The position numbers were made by a program, and so were the translations under genes. Under the pieces are notes generated by a model that did not search any database, was not told the DNA's origin, and saw only the letters and a program-made list of their open reading frames with translations. From assembly GCF_003573695.1 (NCBI RefSeq), contig NC_039361.1, positions 136,494,777-136,558,776 of the forward strand: a stretch of 64,000 bases of DNA, in the 5' to 3' direction. The stretch comes from Papaver somniferum. Its lineage: Eukaryota; Streptophyta; Magnoliopsida; Ranunculales; Papaveraceae. Shown here piece by piece: positions 1-10,952 of this stretch. Numbering within the stretch: the first letter of the stretch is position 1; each line of letters begins with the position of its first letter.

Positions 1-818
1 TGATTCAGCATCCTGCAAAACTCACAAATTAACTTATCAAAAGCCAAACCCTAAAACAGCATGTAGCATAAATTCTTCTCTGCATTAACATGTCTTAGTC
101 TTCTTCCTCTCATATCTCTACACTACAATCATCAAATTTATTATAGTTAACAGAGACCCGCATCCTTTTCCACCAAGAAGGTGTACAAGTGTATATGGTT
201 TGTGAAAACCCACCAGTATCTTAAGGGGAAAAAACCCATGAAACAGAAACGGTAAAAAAACAACAACACGAAACTGAGTGAGATCCACATTCCATTACTT
301 TACCCTTAGTTTCTTCTCATTAATTATTGTTATAAAAACACAGATTGTTTGTTAATTGGACGAGCCGTCCTTTTCAACATTTGTACAAGTATGTCACTCA
401 AAGTCGGTTCCTGCAACCGCTTCAACTTTGTAAACTGTGGTTGGAAAAACACCACACCACCAATGCAAGCTGTCGAAAGAGCTGTCATAAACAAAACAAA
501 ACAAAATAATGTAGACAAGTATGTCAAAAGCACAATATTTAATGACGCATGAACAAACTACACATCTAACCTAAGTCGAAAGCAGACAAACAATAAGAAA
601 CAAATTCCAAGACGATTTATCATGTTTAGAATTTACCTCTTCTAGAAGTTGAACCACTCAGGCCTGATTTGTCTTTGTGCGTAGTTGGCCAAAAGAACTA
701 GCAAAGCAACAAAGAGCCGAGGCAAGCTATGCAGTTGGCAAAATGAAGCAGCGAATCAGTCCAGGGTGGAACCAGCCGAAGTAATCATTTAAGATACCTC
801 AATCAGTGAACGCTTCAT
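1..818. other. 3' flank of PPR gene, no gene supported
   Basis: This AT-rich stretch lies downstream of the minus-strand PPR gene and probably includes its 3' UTR. A 67-codon minus-strand frame at 330-533 begins with a hydrophobic segment of about 25 residues, but it matches no family I recognise. Nothing else here is convincing. Confidence 0.5.
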
Positions 819-3800
819 CTATGCTGTTTCACTTACACATTTTATTGAACCCTCGTCGTTTGCATTATTTTGGTGTCCGCCTATGAAATCGTTTACACTG
901 GTTATGTCTTGAACCCACCCAAATTTAACCATGGCAGCCAAGATAGCGGTAGCTTCGTTCAGATTGCCAGCTCCATGACATTTACAGATTAGATTCCTAC
1001 ACTTATCAAGTGTGGGCTTAAGTCCTTGTTCTCCCATTTCATTAAGCAAACTGAGTGCTTTAGAGAATCTTCCTTCTCAGAGACTGCATCTATTAGTGCA
1101 TCATAAGTTGTGCTGGTAACTGGCATTCCCTTTTGAAGGATCTCATCTCGCAACTCAAAGGCGTCTAATAAGTTTCCTTCCTTGCAATGAGCATCAACCA
1201 TTAAACCGTAGGTAAGTTCATCTGGCTTGATTCCATTCTTTTTCATCTCATCAAATAGTGCAAATACCTCTTGTGTATTCCCAGTTTTAATGTAGCCGTG
1301 CATAAGTGAAGTATAAGTTACGGTGTTTGGCATCAGCTTATTTTCCTGCATATCAAGAAGATCTCTCTAGCCTTTTTCATTTTTCCAGCCTTGCAGAAGC
1401 AATCCATCACGTCGTGTAAGTAACATTGTTAGCCATGATCTTCTGAAATGCCATATCTGCTAGCAACCGCTGGGCTTCTTCGAGGTCTCCAAGTTTACAA
1501 AACCCATCAATTAAAATATTGAAAGCGAGTGTAGTAGCAAAGCCCTTACCCACCATTTCCTGAAACAAATTCAGAGCTTTTTCCATGTTTCCTTCCTTGC
1601 AGCAACCATCCAAAAGAGCACTGTAAACAAATCTATCAGGCAAGACTCCTCTTGACGGCATCTCACTGAACAATCTGAACCCCTCCATTATATTACCTGA
1701 TTTGCAGTATCCATCTATTATTGCAGCATATGTGAAGCCGTTTAGTATCAGACCCTTACCAGGAACGCTGTCAAACAATTCTCTAGCTCTTTCAATATAT
1801 CCTGACTTACACAAACCATCGATCATGGAACTATATGTAACAATATTGGGATCGACTCCTTTCCTGCACATCTCGTCATGAAGCTCAAACGCTTTACCAA
1901 TCTCAGCTTGCTTACAGAACCCAGATATGAGAACACTGTAGGTATAGACATCAGGAACCAAACCCTTCTCCTGGAATTCAGAGAATACACGCATAGCCTC
2001 CTGCATCTCTCCGTTCCTTGCGAGACCATGGATGAGGACACTATAAGCTTTCACATCAGGAAGAATACCTCTATCTATCATAGTACGAAATACCAAGATG
2101 GCCTCTTGAACTTGTCCCACTTTGAAGTACCCATCGACCAGGGCAGTGTAAATAACATCATTTGGAAACAAACCATGATTAAGCATCTCCGTAAAATAGC
2201 TGCCTGCCTTTTCCATTTCCCCTGCCTTGCTATGCCCATGTATGAAAGCTCCATACGTATATGCGTTTGGCTTTAACCCTTTCGCTACCATCTCTACTAA
2301 GTAAGGCTTCGCTTCTTCCATCCTCCCATCTTTACAGAAGCCAATTATAAGAGAATTGTAGCAGAAAACATCGGGTGCAACTCTTTTCTCACTCATTCCC
2401 TCTAATACCTTAATAGCCTCTTGAAACCTATGTTCCCTGCAATGACCTGCAATCAGATTTGTATAGATGACAGCATTCGGCTTCAAACCCCTTCTAACCA
2501 TGTCATCCAAAACTCTACTTGCTTGAGAGAAATCCCCAGAGTGGCATAAACCATTGATTAATACACTGTAAGTAACTACTGTAGGTAGTAAGTTCTTCCG
2601 AGTCATCTCATCAAGCACTTCAAAAGCCATACTTGAATTACGCTCTCGACAATAACCCTCAATCAACATATTGTAGGTGTGAGAGTCAGATTCCCATCCC
2701 AAGTGATCCATCTCACTCAAGATTTCGCGTGCCTTTTCCACTCTACCTCTCTTACACAAACCACCAACCAGCATATTATAAGTTATACGATTCAGTTGAA
2801 TTCCACTAGCAACCATCTCCTTCTTCACCCTGAAAGCTTCATCTACGTTACCTTCTTTCATGAACCCATCAATCAAAGTCGAGTACGCAACATGATTAGG
2901 CTTCAAACCCATCTCCACCATTTCTCCCAGAATCAATTTAGCATCACTAGACCTTCTCTCTCTACACAACCCATTGATAAGTGCAGTAAAGGTATACCCG
3001 TCGGGAACCAAACCCTTTTGAGCCATTAAACGTTTCAACTCAAAAGCTTCATCTAGTGCTCCAATCTTACAAAAACCTCCAATAACAACATTATACGTTA
3101 CTGAATTAGGATTACAACCATTCCCTTCCATTTCAACAAGTACTTTCTTGGCTTCATTTACTTTACCCACTTTACAAAGGGCTCCAATAACATTAGAATA
3201 AGTATAAACATCAAACAATATTTTTGTTTCCAACATTTTATCATATACCTTCCAAAACAAACCTAACTTGTTTACTTTCACCAAATCCTTCATTAATGAA
3301 TTACAACACCTTAAACTAGGAAAATATAACGCATTCTCAATACCCAAAATTACTTCCACAGATTCTTCCAACTTACCCGTTTTCTTGTATGTATCTATCA
3401 ATATATCAATAACCATATTTTTACCATCACCGGCGGAAGTGGCGCCACCACTGACTTCTTGGAAAGAGCTAACAATAGAATGCAAATTCTCCAAAGGGGA
3501 TAAATGGGTTTGTATCATTCGTTCTAATAAACCATTAGCTGGTCCAAATAACTTGGAATTACACAAATGAATCACCAAAATGGAAAAGGAATTCAATTTC
3601 TGAGGAATACCTAATTTTTGCTCAGACCAATAAAAGAAATGTAAGAGACGTCCAGCACAATTATTAATAATACTAACCTGATGATGAAGTATCGACTGAA
3701 TGATATCTGGGTTCAACTTGTTGGATATATCTGATGATTCCATTAGGTACTGCCAGTTATCATGTTTAAGAAGATTGGATATTTCTTCAACGGAAGAAGA

Positions 3801-3932
3801 TTCTTCCAAGGGTCTTTGCACTAAGCTACAGAATCTCATGGATCTTCTAAAGATCCCATTTCGTTGTACGAAGACGAGAAGCTTCTTCTGATACAACAAT
3901 TTTAACATCTCTATACAGAAAATCAGACTCAC
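819..3932 (-). CDS. P-class pentatricopeptide repeat protein, probably mitochondrial, 3' end frameshifted
   Basis: PPR proteins bind organellar RNA base by base and steer its processing, stability or translation. The main frame (3932-1407, 841 codons) has no intron. I count about 17 complete 35-residue P-type repeats, each with the 'TYNxLIxGxCK' pattern, plus two weaker ones at the N terminus; there is no E or DYW editing domain. The better start is Met-9 (3906-3908): the protein then opens MLKLLYQKK and continues with basic and Ser-rich residues, as in a mitochondrial presequence, while the first eight codons lie in a duplicated non-coding repeat. Repeats continue in two other frames (1351-989, 1049-819). 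These restore about five more repeats and a total near 1,020 residues, similar to long P-class proteins such as Arabidopsis At5g61990 (comparison from memory). Three single-base losses, near 1407, 1358 and 1065, explain the breaks. They are either real decay or assembly errors. Confidence 0.88.
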
Positions 3933-4135
3933 CTCTATCTTTTCAGTGTTGGAAAGCTCGAGATGAAATGGAGTAAGAGACTTACTTTATTTTTGTAATG
4001 TCAATGTAGAATTCGAACTGGTGACTTCAACGTAGCTTTATCAGTCTGAAACCGAGCTCAATATCGGAGCTCGAGTCTAACTAGTGACAATTATTTTTGA
4101 ACCGTGTCTCTGCTGTGCTGGGTTCAGGGCATATA
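3922..4135. repeat. 5'-flank direct repeat, copy 1
   Basis: This segment starts at AAATCAGACTCACCTCTATC and overlaps the first codons of the long PPR frame. It recurs at 4484-4690 in the same orientation with scattered differences, including the stretches TTCGAACTGGTGA, GCTTTATCAGTCTGAA and ATCGGAGCTCGAGTC. The copy next to the gene holds its probable 5' UTR, so the pair looks like a local duplication of the promoter or leader. Confidence 0.75.
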
Positions 4136-4483
4136 GAATTACAGATTCATCTTCCTATCCACGGGGTTGTGGTTCCTATTTGGCACAACCTCTAATAATT
4201 ACAATTGCCTTAAAAGTAGAAACTTGGACTTTATTTTTGACATCGAGAACCGCAACGGAAGGACAATGGCCAAAGTTCTTTTCGAGACACTCAGAAAACC
4301 TCCTTCGATTTGTCATTTCTCCCACTACTCCATCTTGATATTTTTTCAGAGATAATCGAAAAGAAAAGAATACAGTAGATTCCGCAAGCTGTGATCCAAG
4401 ACAACTAGAGAGAAGGAATCAGGCAGCGGATAGCATGGCCAGTCGTGCGGCAGATGAAAGTTAAACAGGAAATCTATCAACCA

Positions 4484-4690
4484 AAATCAGACTCACCTCT
4501 ATCTCATCAGTGTTAGAGAGCTCGAGATTAAATGGAACAAGAGATGTTTATGTTTTATTTTTGGAATGTCAATGTGGAAATTCGAACTGGTGAGTTCAGC
4601 GCAGCTTTATCAGTCTGAAGCTGAGCCCAATATCGGAGCTCGAGTCATACTAGTGACAATTATTTTTGAACCGTATCTCTGGGTAATAGC
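4484..4690. repeat. 5'-flank direct repeat, copy 2
   Basis: This is the second copy of the repeat at 3922-4135, about 560 bp further upstream of the PPR gene. It has no PPR coding sequence beside it. Weaker similarity continues past both copies (GCATAGAGAAATAAAGATTC against GCATATAGAATTACAGATTC). Confidence 0.75.
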
Positions 4691-5465
4691 TGAAAATTTC
4701 AAGGCATAGAGAAATAAAGATTCATTCTCCTAAAATCCTATTACTGGGGCTGCTCCCCGCTGGGTTTTGTAGGCTGCACCGGGTCATGAAATAGTAAATG
4801 CAATAACCCCTTATCCTATTATTTTCTTTAATGCTTAATATATTCTCAATTGAATTAGTACTAATTATGATATTTAACTAACCTAATTATAAATAGTGAA
4901 GGAATTAGGATTAATCTTTGGAAAAATTAAAAAGAAAATCATTTTTTTCTTGATTTAGAAAAGGAAAAGGAGGATTTTTGATGAACTTTTTTGAAAACCT
5001 TTGAAGAAAATGATGAAACCTATCCTGAAAATAGTCAGGAAAACCTTGTAATCAACCCCCAATAACAATTTTAATTGATCCAAATCCGTTCAAAATCGGG
5101 AAAAAGCAGTTATGGATGGGAAACTTTGTCGACCCAGCCATAAGACATATATCAACGACCACGAAAAGTTGCCCTTCCAAGCCGTGAACCTAAGTTACGG
5201 ATGGCTATCTAAGAACTCCTGGCCGCAAAACCTGATCACTGCTGGGTTAGAATGAACTCTTCTCCAAACCATTATCAGAGTCACATGTCTCTCTTTCATG
5301 GCTGGGTTACCAGCCGTGAAAGGTACAAACAGCTAGGATACTCATCCTTTTCTAAGTCTATGATTTTCAACCGATTCATTTATTTTATTTTTTTTGTACT
5401 TTGACCAATATGGTTGAGTTTCTAACAACTTTTTTTTCAAAAAATTAGTCGTTAGGTCATTAAAC
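4691..5465. other. AT-rich spacer with GGCTGG/CCAGCC dyad motifs
   Basis: No gene is seen. From about 5105 to 5335 the motif (A)CGGCTGGG and its complement CCCAGCCGT recur in both orientations, for example CCCAGCCATAA at 5151, AAGCCGTGAA at 5180 and GGCTGGGTTACCAGCCGTGAA at 5302. The same motif family reappears at 6250-6560, so the two blocks probably belong to one DNA transposon with internal repeats. Confidence 0.5.
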
Positions 5466-5475
5466 TTTATAAAAG
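5466..5475 (+). promoter_or_regulatory. TATA box for the SANT/Myb-like relic
   Basis: TTTATAAAAG lies about 95 bp before the ATG at 5567, followed by a CT-rich leader of plant 5'-UTR type. It fits a core promoter for the plus-strand transposon gene. Confidence 0.5.
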
Positions 5476-5566
5476 AAGGCCCTTTTATCATCTCTTCTTC
5501 ACCAAAATTCTAATTCTAAGCTTTCAGATTCATTCTCATCTATTTCTCATCAAAAAAATAAAAAAC

Positions 5567-6013
5567 ATGACGACTCCCTAGCCTTATTTTGAAGATTCTG
5601 CTATTGTCAGAGCATGGGTCACGGTTAAACACCATGATGAAGATCTAGATATCGACATAGATCAAACCTCTTTATCTTTTTGGAACCGTATATTCATAGG
5701 TTTTGTGGAAGCAATAGAAGAACTTTGGAAATTGTTAAGGAAAGGTTCGAGAAACTCTTTGAAGATTGCGAAGCTTTCAAAAAGGAAATGAAAACCATAA
5801 AGGAAGCCAATCCCACTACGTTATGTGCTACAAGAGTAAGATTTTTCATTAGAAATAGTTTTGAATAACACTATTTAACACAAGTGATGTATTTTTTTTC
5901 AGTGGTCGAGGGCTCAATTCAGATATAAGGCAGTCCATGAGAAAGAGTTTGAACAAGATGATTGCTACCGAATCTCGGAAAATACTACCTATGATTTTAA
6001 CCTATACGATTAA
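5567..6013 (+). pseudogene. SANT/Myb-like transposon-associated protein, two exons, broken
   Basis: The frame resembles the small trihelix/SANT-type proteins found with plant PIF/Harbinger elements (the family often mislabelled 'glutathione S-transferase T3-like'). These proteins are thought to bind element DNA and help the transposase. Exon 1 (5567-5835) holds an acidic block with the pattern EDSAIVRAWVTVKHHDED, a FWNRIF block and a charged helix RTLEIVKERFEKLFEDCEAF. A 67-bp intron (5836-5902, GTAAG...TTTCAG) leads into exon 2, which keeps frame through a WSRAQF block and ends at TAA 6011-6013. Codon 5 is TAG, and a frameshift near 5690-5700 separates the two conserved blocks, so it is not functional as written. 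Introns this short are common in plants. Confidence 0.6.
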
Positions 6014-6248
6014 GCATTTAATTATATATTATGATTTATTCAATCAATGTTACGAAATGTGTATGTTTTTCGATTCAATCAATGAAAAACCATTTTGGTG
6101 TATTGTGTTTTATGTTTGCTCGATTTCTTAAAAGGAAAAAGAAAGAGTTTTGAAAATTTATAGGTACTTTCCCTAGGTTTTCTGCGGCAAGGCCTTAGCC
6201 AATTTGACCTAAATGGAAGAAAAACTGAAATTATTAGATTTACGATTT

Positions 6249-6498
6249 GGATAATGGACCATGACCACCGTAAGCAAGACCATGACTGGGTCCTTAATCT
6301 TTCTTGGCCGTAATTTGTTTTTCACTAGAAGTTACGGCTTGGAATTTGATGTTTCGGCTGGGAAATAACAAGTGGATAATGGACCACAATCAAACCGAAA
6401 ACCAGACTACGGCTGGGTCCTTAGCCATTTCTGGCCGTAACTTGTTTTCTAGTAGAAGTCACGGACTGGAATTTGATGGTTCCTCCGGGAACTAACAA
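6249..6498. repeat. Two tandem copies of a 125-bp unit
   Basis: Copy 1 (6249-6373) and copy 2 (6374-6498) both start with GGATAATGGACCA and end with AACAAGT, and each carries CTGGGTCCTTA and GGCCGTAA. They contain the same GGCTGGG/GGCCGTAA dyad motif as 5105-5335. Confidence 0.75.
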
Positions 6499-6659
6499 GT
6501 TACCGGAGGTTATTCTAGTTGTTATGTGTGATTTTCAGAATCACGGTTGGTTTACCTAGCCGTTATTCAGCAAATTTTTCACGTTCATTCATCAATTCAT
6601 AATGTTACTATTACATAATTAAGCCGCTTTACATACCATTATACCTAAATGGAAAAAAA

Positions 6660-7180
6660 AAACTTAGAATATTACGCTTAAATAGTCATGCTTTGTTGAA
6701 ATGCTCAAGAAATTCTTTCGGGATCCGATATCATTGCTCATGCTCAAATTATTTGCGACGAATATTGGTATCGGGAAAGAGCCGGCGCTTACTAAAAAAC
6801 AAATCAAGATTAAGTTAGTATATTATCCAAAACTTACTTGATGAACAACTTTTGCACATACTCACCATTCTGAAAAAGGACATTTCATACTATTTTCCTT
6901 CACCCATTCCAATTGCCCCCTTAAAACTTCCATTTCTAGGTAGATCTCCTCGAACCTTTCCTTTATTTGGTTCATTGATATTCTATTTTGATTACCATCT
7001 ATGGCCACAAAGACCATAAATACATGGTTCCATTGAAAGTTATTACTTTCACCCACGTTAATGCCTTGATTTTCGTCATGCTTTCTGACCGTGAGCGACG
7101 CTCTAACGATTGCAACATCTTCTTCGGTAATGTTGCGAGTAACTATGTTTTTTCTTTTTCGTTGCAACAATTTGAGTGTT
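6660..7180 (-). pseudogene. Second SANT/Myb-like transposon gene relic, convergent with the first
   Basis: A minus-strand frame from about 7150 down to 6862 carries the same blocks as the plus-strand relic at 5567: TEEDVAIVRASLTVRKHDEN, then FQWNHVFMVF, then the helix IKERFEEIYLEMEVLRGQLE. A GTGAGT donor at about 6864 and a TTTTTTAG acceptor at about 6796 suggest the same two-exon layout, with a degraded second exon ending in a YRIPKEF-like stretch. The N-terminal residues of the open frame, above about 7180, belong to the neighbouring gypsy RNase H, so the frame is a fusion made by insertion or deletion. The two relics are clearly related but diverged, so this is not a simple recent inverted duplication. 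Confidence 0.5.
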
Positions 7181-7541
7181 TGATAGTTTTGCACTGTGAC
7201 CACAATTATCTTCCAGCTCAAGAAGTATGGTCTTAGTTATATAGATGAGAAGAAGATAGCAAAGATCACCTTTTACGACTGTGAGTACCTAGACTCTGGT
7301 GTTTTAAGTGACTTGCAGATGAAGTAGATTTTTTGATTTGTTTTTGTCTTCCATCCCGAGTAGCACTGCACTCTGGGTGGTTACAACATAGACATAGAGC
7401 TCTTCAACTCTGATTGGTGTTGACAGAATATGGGGAGAGGATAAGTAAGATTTGATGTTGTCAAGATCTGTTTGACATTCCTCATTCCAATTGAAGTCTT
7501 GTTGCTTGAGGAGTAGATTGAACAATGGCCTGCATTTATCT
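7180..7541 (-). pseudogene. Ty3/gypsy RNase H fragment
   Basis: The minus-strand translation across several frames gives KCRPLFNLL, FNWNEECQ, PHILSTPI and then LKTPESRYSQS and LRPYF. These are the order and motifs of the RNase H that follows the reverse transcriptase in Ty3/gypsy elements. It directly continues the reverse transcriptase relic at 8439-9150 once the solo LTR at 7542-8433 is removed. Frameshifts and stops are present. It ends at about 7180 against the SANT/Myb-like relic, and no integrase is found beyond. Confidence 0.75.
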
Positions 7542-8433
7542 TGTTGGGAAATCGAGGTTACGTTCATCTCGAACCAGCATGTTTCCATAGAAGTCACTTC
7601 CATGTAGCATCCTACTTTAGATAACTTAGCTCGAATCTGTCTCTTACATCTTTAGATCAGCATGATCGGATAATACTAGCACGAATATATGATCAATAAT
7701 ACGATAATAGACAATCACACACGACACAAATATTACGTGGTTCACCTTTGTAGCTGCATCACGGCCAAAACCACCCCGAGAATCTTTCATTATCATAACA
7801 AGTTATTACATCGACACTTTCTATAATCAACTAGTTATGTAACCCACTCGCGCTAAATGTTAGAAACAACAAGACATATTACGAAGAGTCTACCTCTTCC
7901 TTTGTTCTTCTTCTTCCATAAACCTCCACCGCCATGGTTGCTTTGACTTTAGACAAGAAAATAAATAACATCCTGAATTCTAGCTTCTTATAAACCCTGG
8001 AAACCCTAGATTTCTCCCATACCCGCTCTCACTACAAGTCTCTCTTCTCACATAGATTTTTCCCCATCACCAACCATTGTAGGACACAACGGTTGTGACC
8101 CGATCACTCTCATAAAGAGAGGACTCTACAACAGAATGGATTTCTACTCACAATATAAGACCTCTTATATAGTAGACAAAACCTTGTTTCCCCAAGTCTT
8201 CTAGAACTTCTAAGAATGGTCTTCCAAACTTGGGAAACCCTAAACTTGGAAAACACTCTACCAAACTGTCATACAATTTTCCTAATCCAAGTAAACCTTG
8301 TAGACATTCCAAACTCGAAACTGCCCTTTAGCCACGGTTTTGACAGCATTAGATCACTGTTTTCTGCTGCAAAACTGTTACCAAAAGTCTCTTTTCAGCC
8401 ATATAGTTTTGTCTACGGAACAAAACCCCAACA
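7542..8433 (+). mobile_element. Solo copia-type LTR (TSD TATCT)
   Basis: The 892-bp segment begins TGTTGGGAAATCG and ends AACCCCAACA, with terminal TGTTGG/CCAACA inverted repeats. It is flanked by a perfect 5-bp duplication TATCT at 7537-7541 and 8434-8438. Removing it rejoins the gypsy reverse transcriptase (...SRLSD) to RNase H (KCRPLF...). A TATA-like CTTATATAG near 8164 suggests plus orientation. There is no primer site, polypurine tract or coding region, so it is a solo LTR left by recombination. Confidence 0.85.
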
Positions 8434-8438
8434 TATCT

Positions 8439-9160
8439 GACAGTCTTGAAATGAATTTGTTCAGTGCTACCATCTTTCCTGCCGATTGTTTATCTCGTTT
8501 TTGCAAGTTGGAGGTTTCATCTCCAATATTGCTCTGATTTAAAATGGTAAACTTCAATTCATTTTCTTGTAACCATGAAACCTAAGAATTTCCCACTTTG
8601 GACCCTAAAAACACATTTTGATGGATTAGTCTTAATGTTGTACTTTCTGAGGATGGTGAAGGTCCTGTGAAGGTCCTTTATGTGGTCTTATGGCTCTTTT
8701 CTCATCACGACCATGTCATATACATATCGTTCCATTGTGCTTCCGATGAGGTATTTAAACATCTTGTTAACCAGTCTCGGATAGGTCGGACTTGCATTCT
8801 TTAGTCCAAAGGGAATTTCTCTGAAATAGTATAATCCAATATCTTTGATGAATACAGTTTGCTCTTCATCTTCTGGATTCATTAGTATTTGATTGTACCC
8901 TGAGTATCCGTCCATGAAGGAGAGCCTGTCATACCCTATGACGGATTCCATCGTTCGGCCTACGTCTGGCAGAGCGTAGCTATTTTTAGGGAACACTTTA
9001 TTTAAGTTAGTAAACTCTATGCAGAATCTTACTTTTCCATTATTTTCCATTACGACCACGATATATGATATCCATTCTGGATATTTGCATTCTTTTATGA
9101 TCTCAAATTTCATCATTCTTTGAACATCTTCCTGGACTTCTTCATACAATTCATCTTTTA
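8439..9160 (-). pseudogene. Ty3/gypsy reverse transcriptase, decayed
   Basis: The open part (9149-8688) has the order of a plant gypsy reverse transcriptase: VRFCIEFTNLNK, a DRLSFMDGYSGYNQI block (palm catalytic Asp), then FREIPFGLKNASPTYPRLVN. The usual YVDD box reads YVYDMVV, so the first of its paired catalytic aspartates is lost. Past 8688 the frame continues with stops through a GKFLGFMVT stretch and a KMVALNKFISRLSD stretch up to the solo LTR. It is part of the same minus-strand element as the protease and gag at higher coordinates, and cannot be active. Confidence 0.85.
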
Positions 9161-9565
9161 TCTTTCTTTTGTTTCACTGGCTTAAAGTCTAGGATAATCT
9201 TCAGAGAGTGGCAGGCGATATTGAGGTCGATTCCTACCATATTTGTTATTTTTCATGTTAAGAGGTATCCATTGTCTTTGAGGAATCTTTATAGGTCCTT
9301 ATTCTCTTCAGCTGCGAGATCTTTTCCCAAGTAGTTTTTTTTTTGTTCGCCATCTGAACCCAGATTCACTTCTTTTAGTAGTTCAACTATTTCTTATTTG
9401 AATTCTCTTTCTGGTAAGCTGAACAGGTTCTCTTGTGTTTAGGGCTATACTGCTAGAGTCTGTTGGTTGTATTGTTGCTTTGCTTCCAGGTAATTGAGCT
9501 ACGTTTCGGTTTTCAGTAGCTTTGAAATTTTTCCTAACGGGTTTAATTGCTATCATATGGAACCT

Positions 9566-10015
9566 TCATGCGGGTCCTCGAGCCTCCATGTGGGTCCTCT
9601 TATGGGTGAGTGATAGAAAAAATAACTCTTTTGTCACAGCTTGATTGCCTTTGACCACGTATGCACCTTTGTTAGTCATAAACTTCATCTTTTGGTGATA
9701 CGTAAAGGGTACAACTTGCATCGCGTAGATCCAATCTCTTCCCAGGATGACATTGTATGGCGATCTGGTATTGAGTATTAGGAAATCCACATTTGTTTTG
9801 ATTGGGCCAGCTTCGATTGTGAGAGTGTTTTCTCTTATAGGATAAGTCTTTGAGTCGTTGAAGCCTACAATAGCTGAGCCATTGCTTTTTAGGACACCGT
9901 CACGTGTCAGCTTCATCTGCTCAGCTGCTTGTAGATATATGATGTCACATGTGGATCCTTGGTTAATTAGGTTCTTTATACAATCCCAGTCATCTATGAT
10001 GAGCCAAACCACCAA
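9566..10015 (-). pseudogene. Ty3/gypsy aspartic protease domain, active site lost
   Basis: This 149-codon minus-strand frame matches the retropepsin-like domain between gag and reverse transcriptase. Visible marks are the QGSTCDIIYL block where families have a D-G/T-S/G catalytic loop (here the Asp position reads Asn-Gln), and the C-terminal YNVILGRDWIYAM block (the ILGRDW motif). It lies about 400 bp before the reverse transcriptase and about 120 bp after gag, in the expected order. The catalytic change and surrounding stops mark it as dead. Confidence 0.8.
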
Positions 10016-10099
10016 TACATGAGAATTTGGAAAGGTGACCCCAACTAGGTCCTTCTTTATGAAACTTATGTCATCAGGCGGTAGAGCAATCCTTCGCAG

Positions 10100-10952
10100 A
10101 TAGGGTGGATACCTGTGACATTTACTTCCAGATATTTTATTTTTTATCAGTGGGATCTTGCGGTAGATCTGTCTTAACCCTTTTTGTTATTTTCATCATG
10201 TTGATACATCCTTTGACTTGCACTGCCGGAGACTTCCCATTGTTCCCTTGCCCTTGAAGTATGAATCCTGTCAGATGTTCTTTTCTTTCCATGCTTTTAA
10301 TGAACCTTATTAGGTTTTTGCAGTTGTTGGTGAGATGTTTGCTTGTTTCATGATAAGAGAAGTATGATTTTCCTTTCCCATCTGCTCTCAGCTTTTTGGG
10401 TGGTAGAAACAACAGTTTATCTTTCATATAATGAAGTATTACCTCAGGTGTGGCATTCATCTTTAGAAAGTTCTCGGACTCTTCTTTTGCATTTCATCTC
10501 GGACTCTTCTCTGAAGTTTTTCCTTTTTGATTGATTGTTTGGAGATCTGGGCGAGAGAGATCTCTTTTCTCTTGAGGTATGTCCAGCTAAGTATATATTA
10601 TGGTCCGAGATGGGGAAATTCAAGTTATCTTGTTCTCTTCTGACGAATTTTCCAGCTCTGGTATAGAATTCATCAAAGGACTCGAGAATGTGGCATGTGA
10701 AGGAATCTCGAATTTCTCCCTGGATAAGGGCGTTTCCAAAAAGTCTTCAAAGAACTTTCTTATGTACTTTATCAACTTAGGTTATTTCTGTCTTAAAGCG
10801 ACTGAGAAAATCGGTAAAGCTTTCATCACTTCCTTGAGTGATTTTGCAAATATCATCTAGAACGTCTCATTGTTTGATGTTACGGGAGTAGTTGTGGATG
10901 AACAATGATTTCAAATCCTCGAATGTTCTGATCGAGTTTGACGAGATACATC
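10100..10952 (-). pseudogene. Ty3/gypsy gag, C-terminal part
   Basis: An open stretch (10460-10137) includes a degraded zinc-knuckle-like block, YFSYHETSKHLTNNCKNL, in which the first cysteines are replaced. Upstream frames up to 10952 read as the retrotrans_gag core (IRTFEDLKSLFIHNYS, then FLSRFKTEI-like helices) with several stops. The gene is cut at 10952 by the 15-kb Sirevirus-like insertion, and its N-terminal side resumes at 25938. Plus-strand open frames here are antisense shadows. Confidence 0.75.

Noticed and set aside
1878..3891. Plus-strand open frames across the PPR gene
   Set aside because: They are antisense shadows of a repetitive coding frame.
10343..10860. Plus-strand open frames at 10343-10534 and 10600-10860
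   Set aside because: They lie antisense to recognisable gypsy gag sequence on the minus strand.
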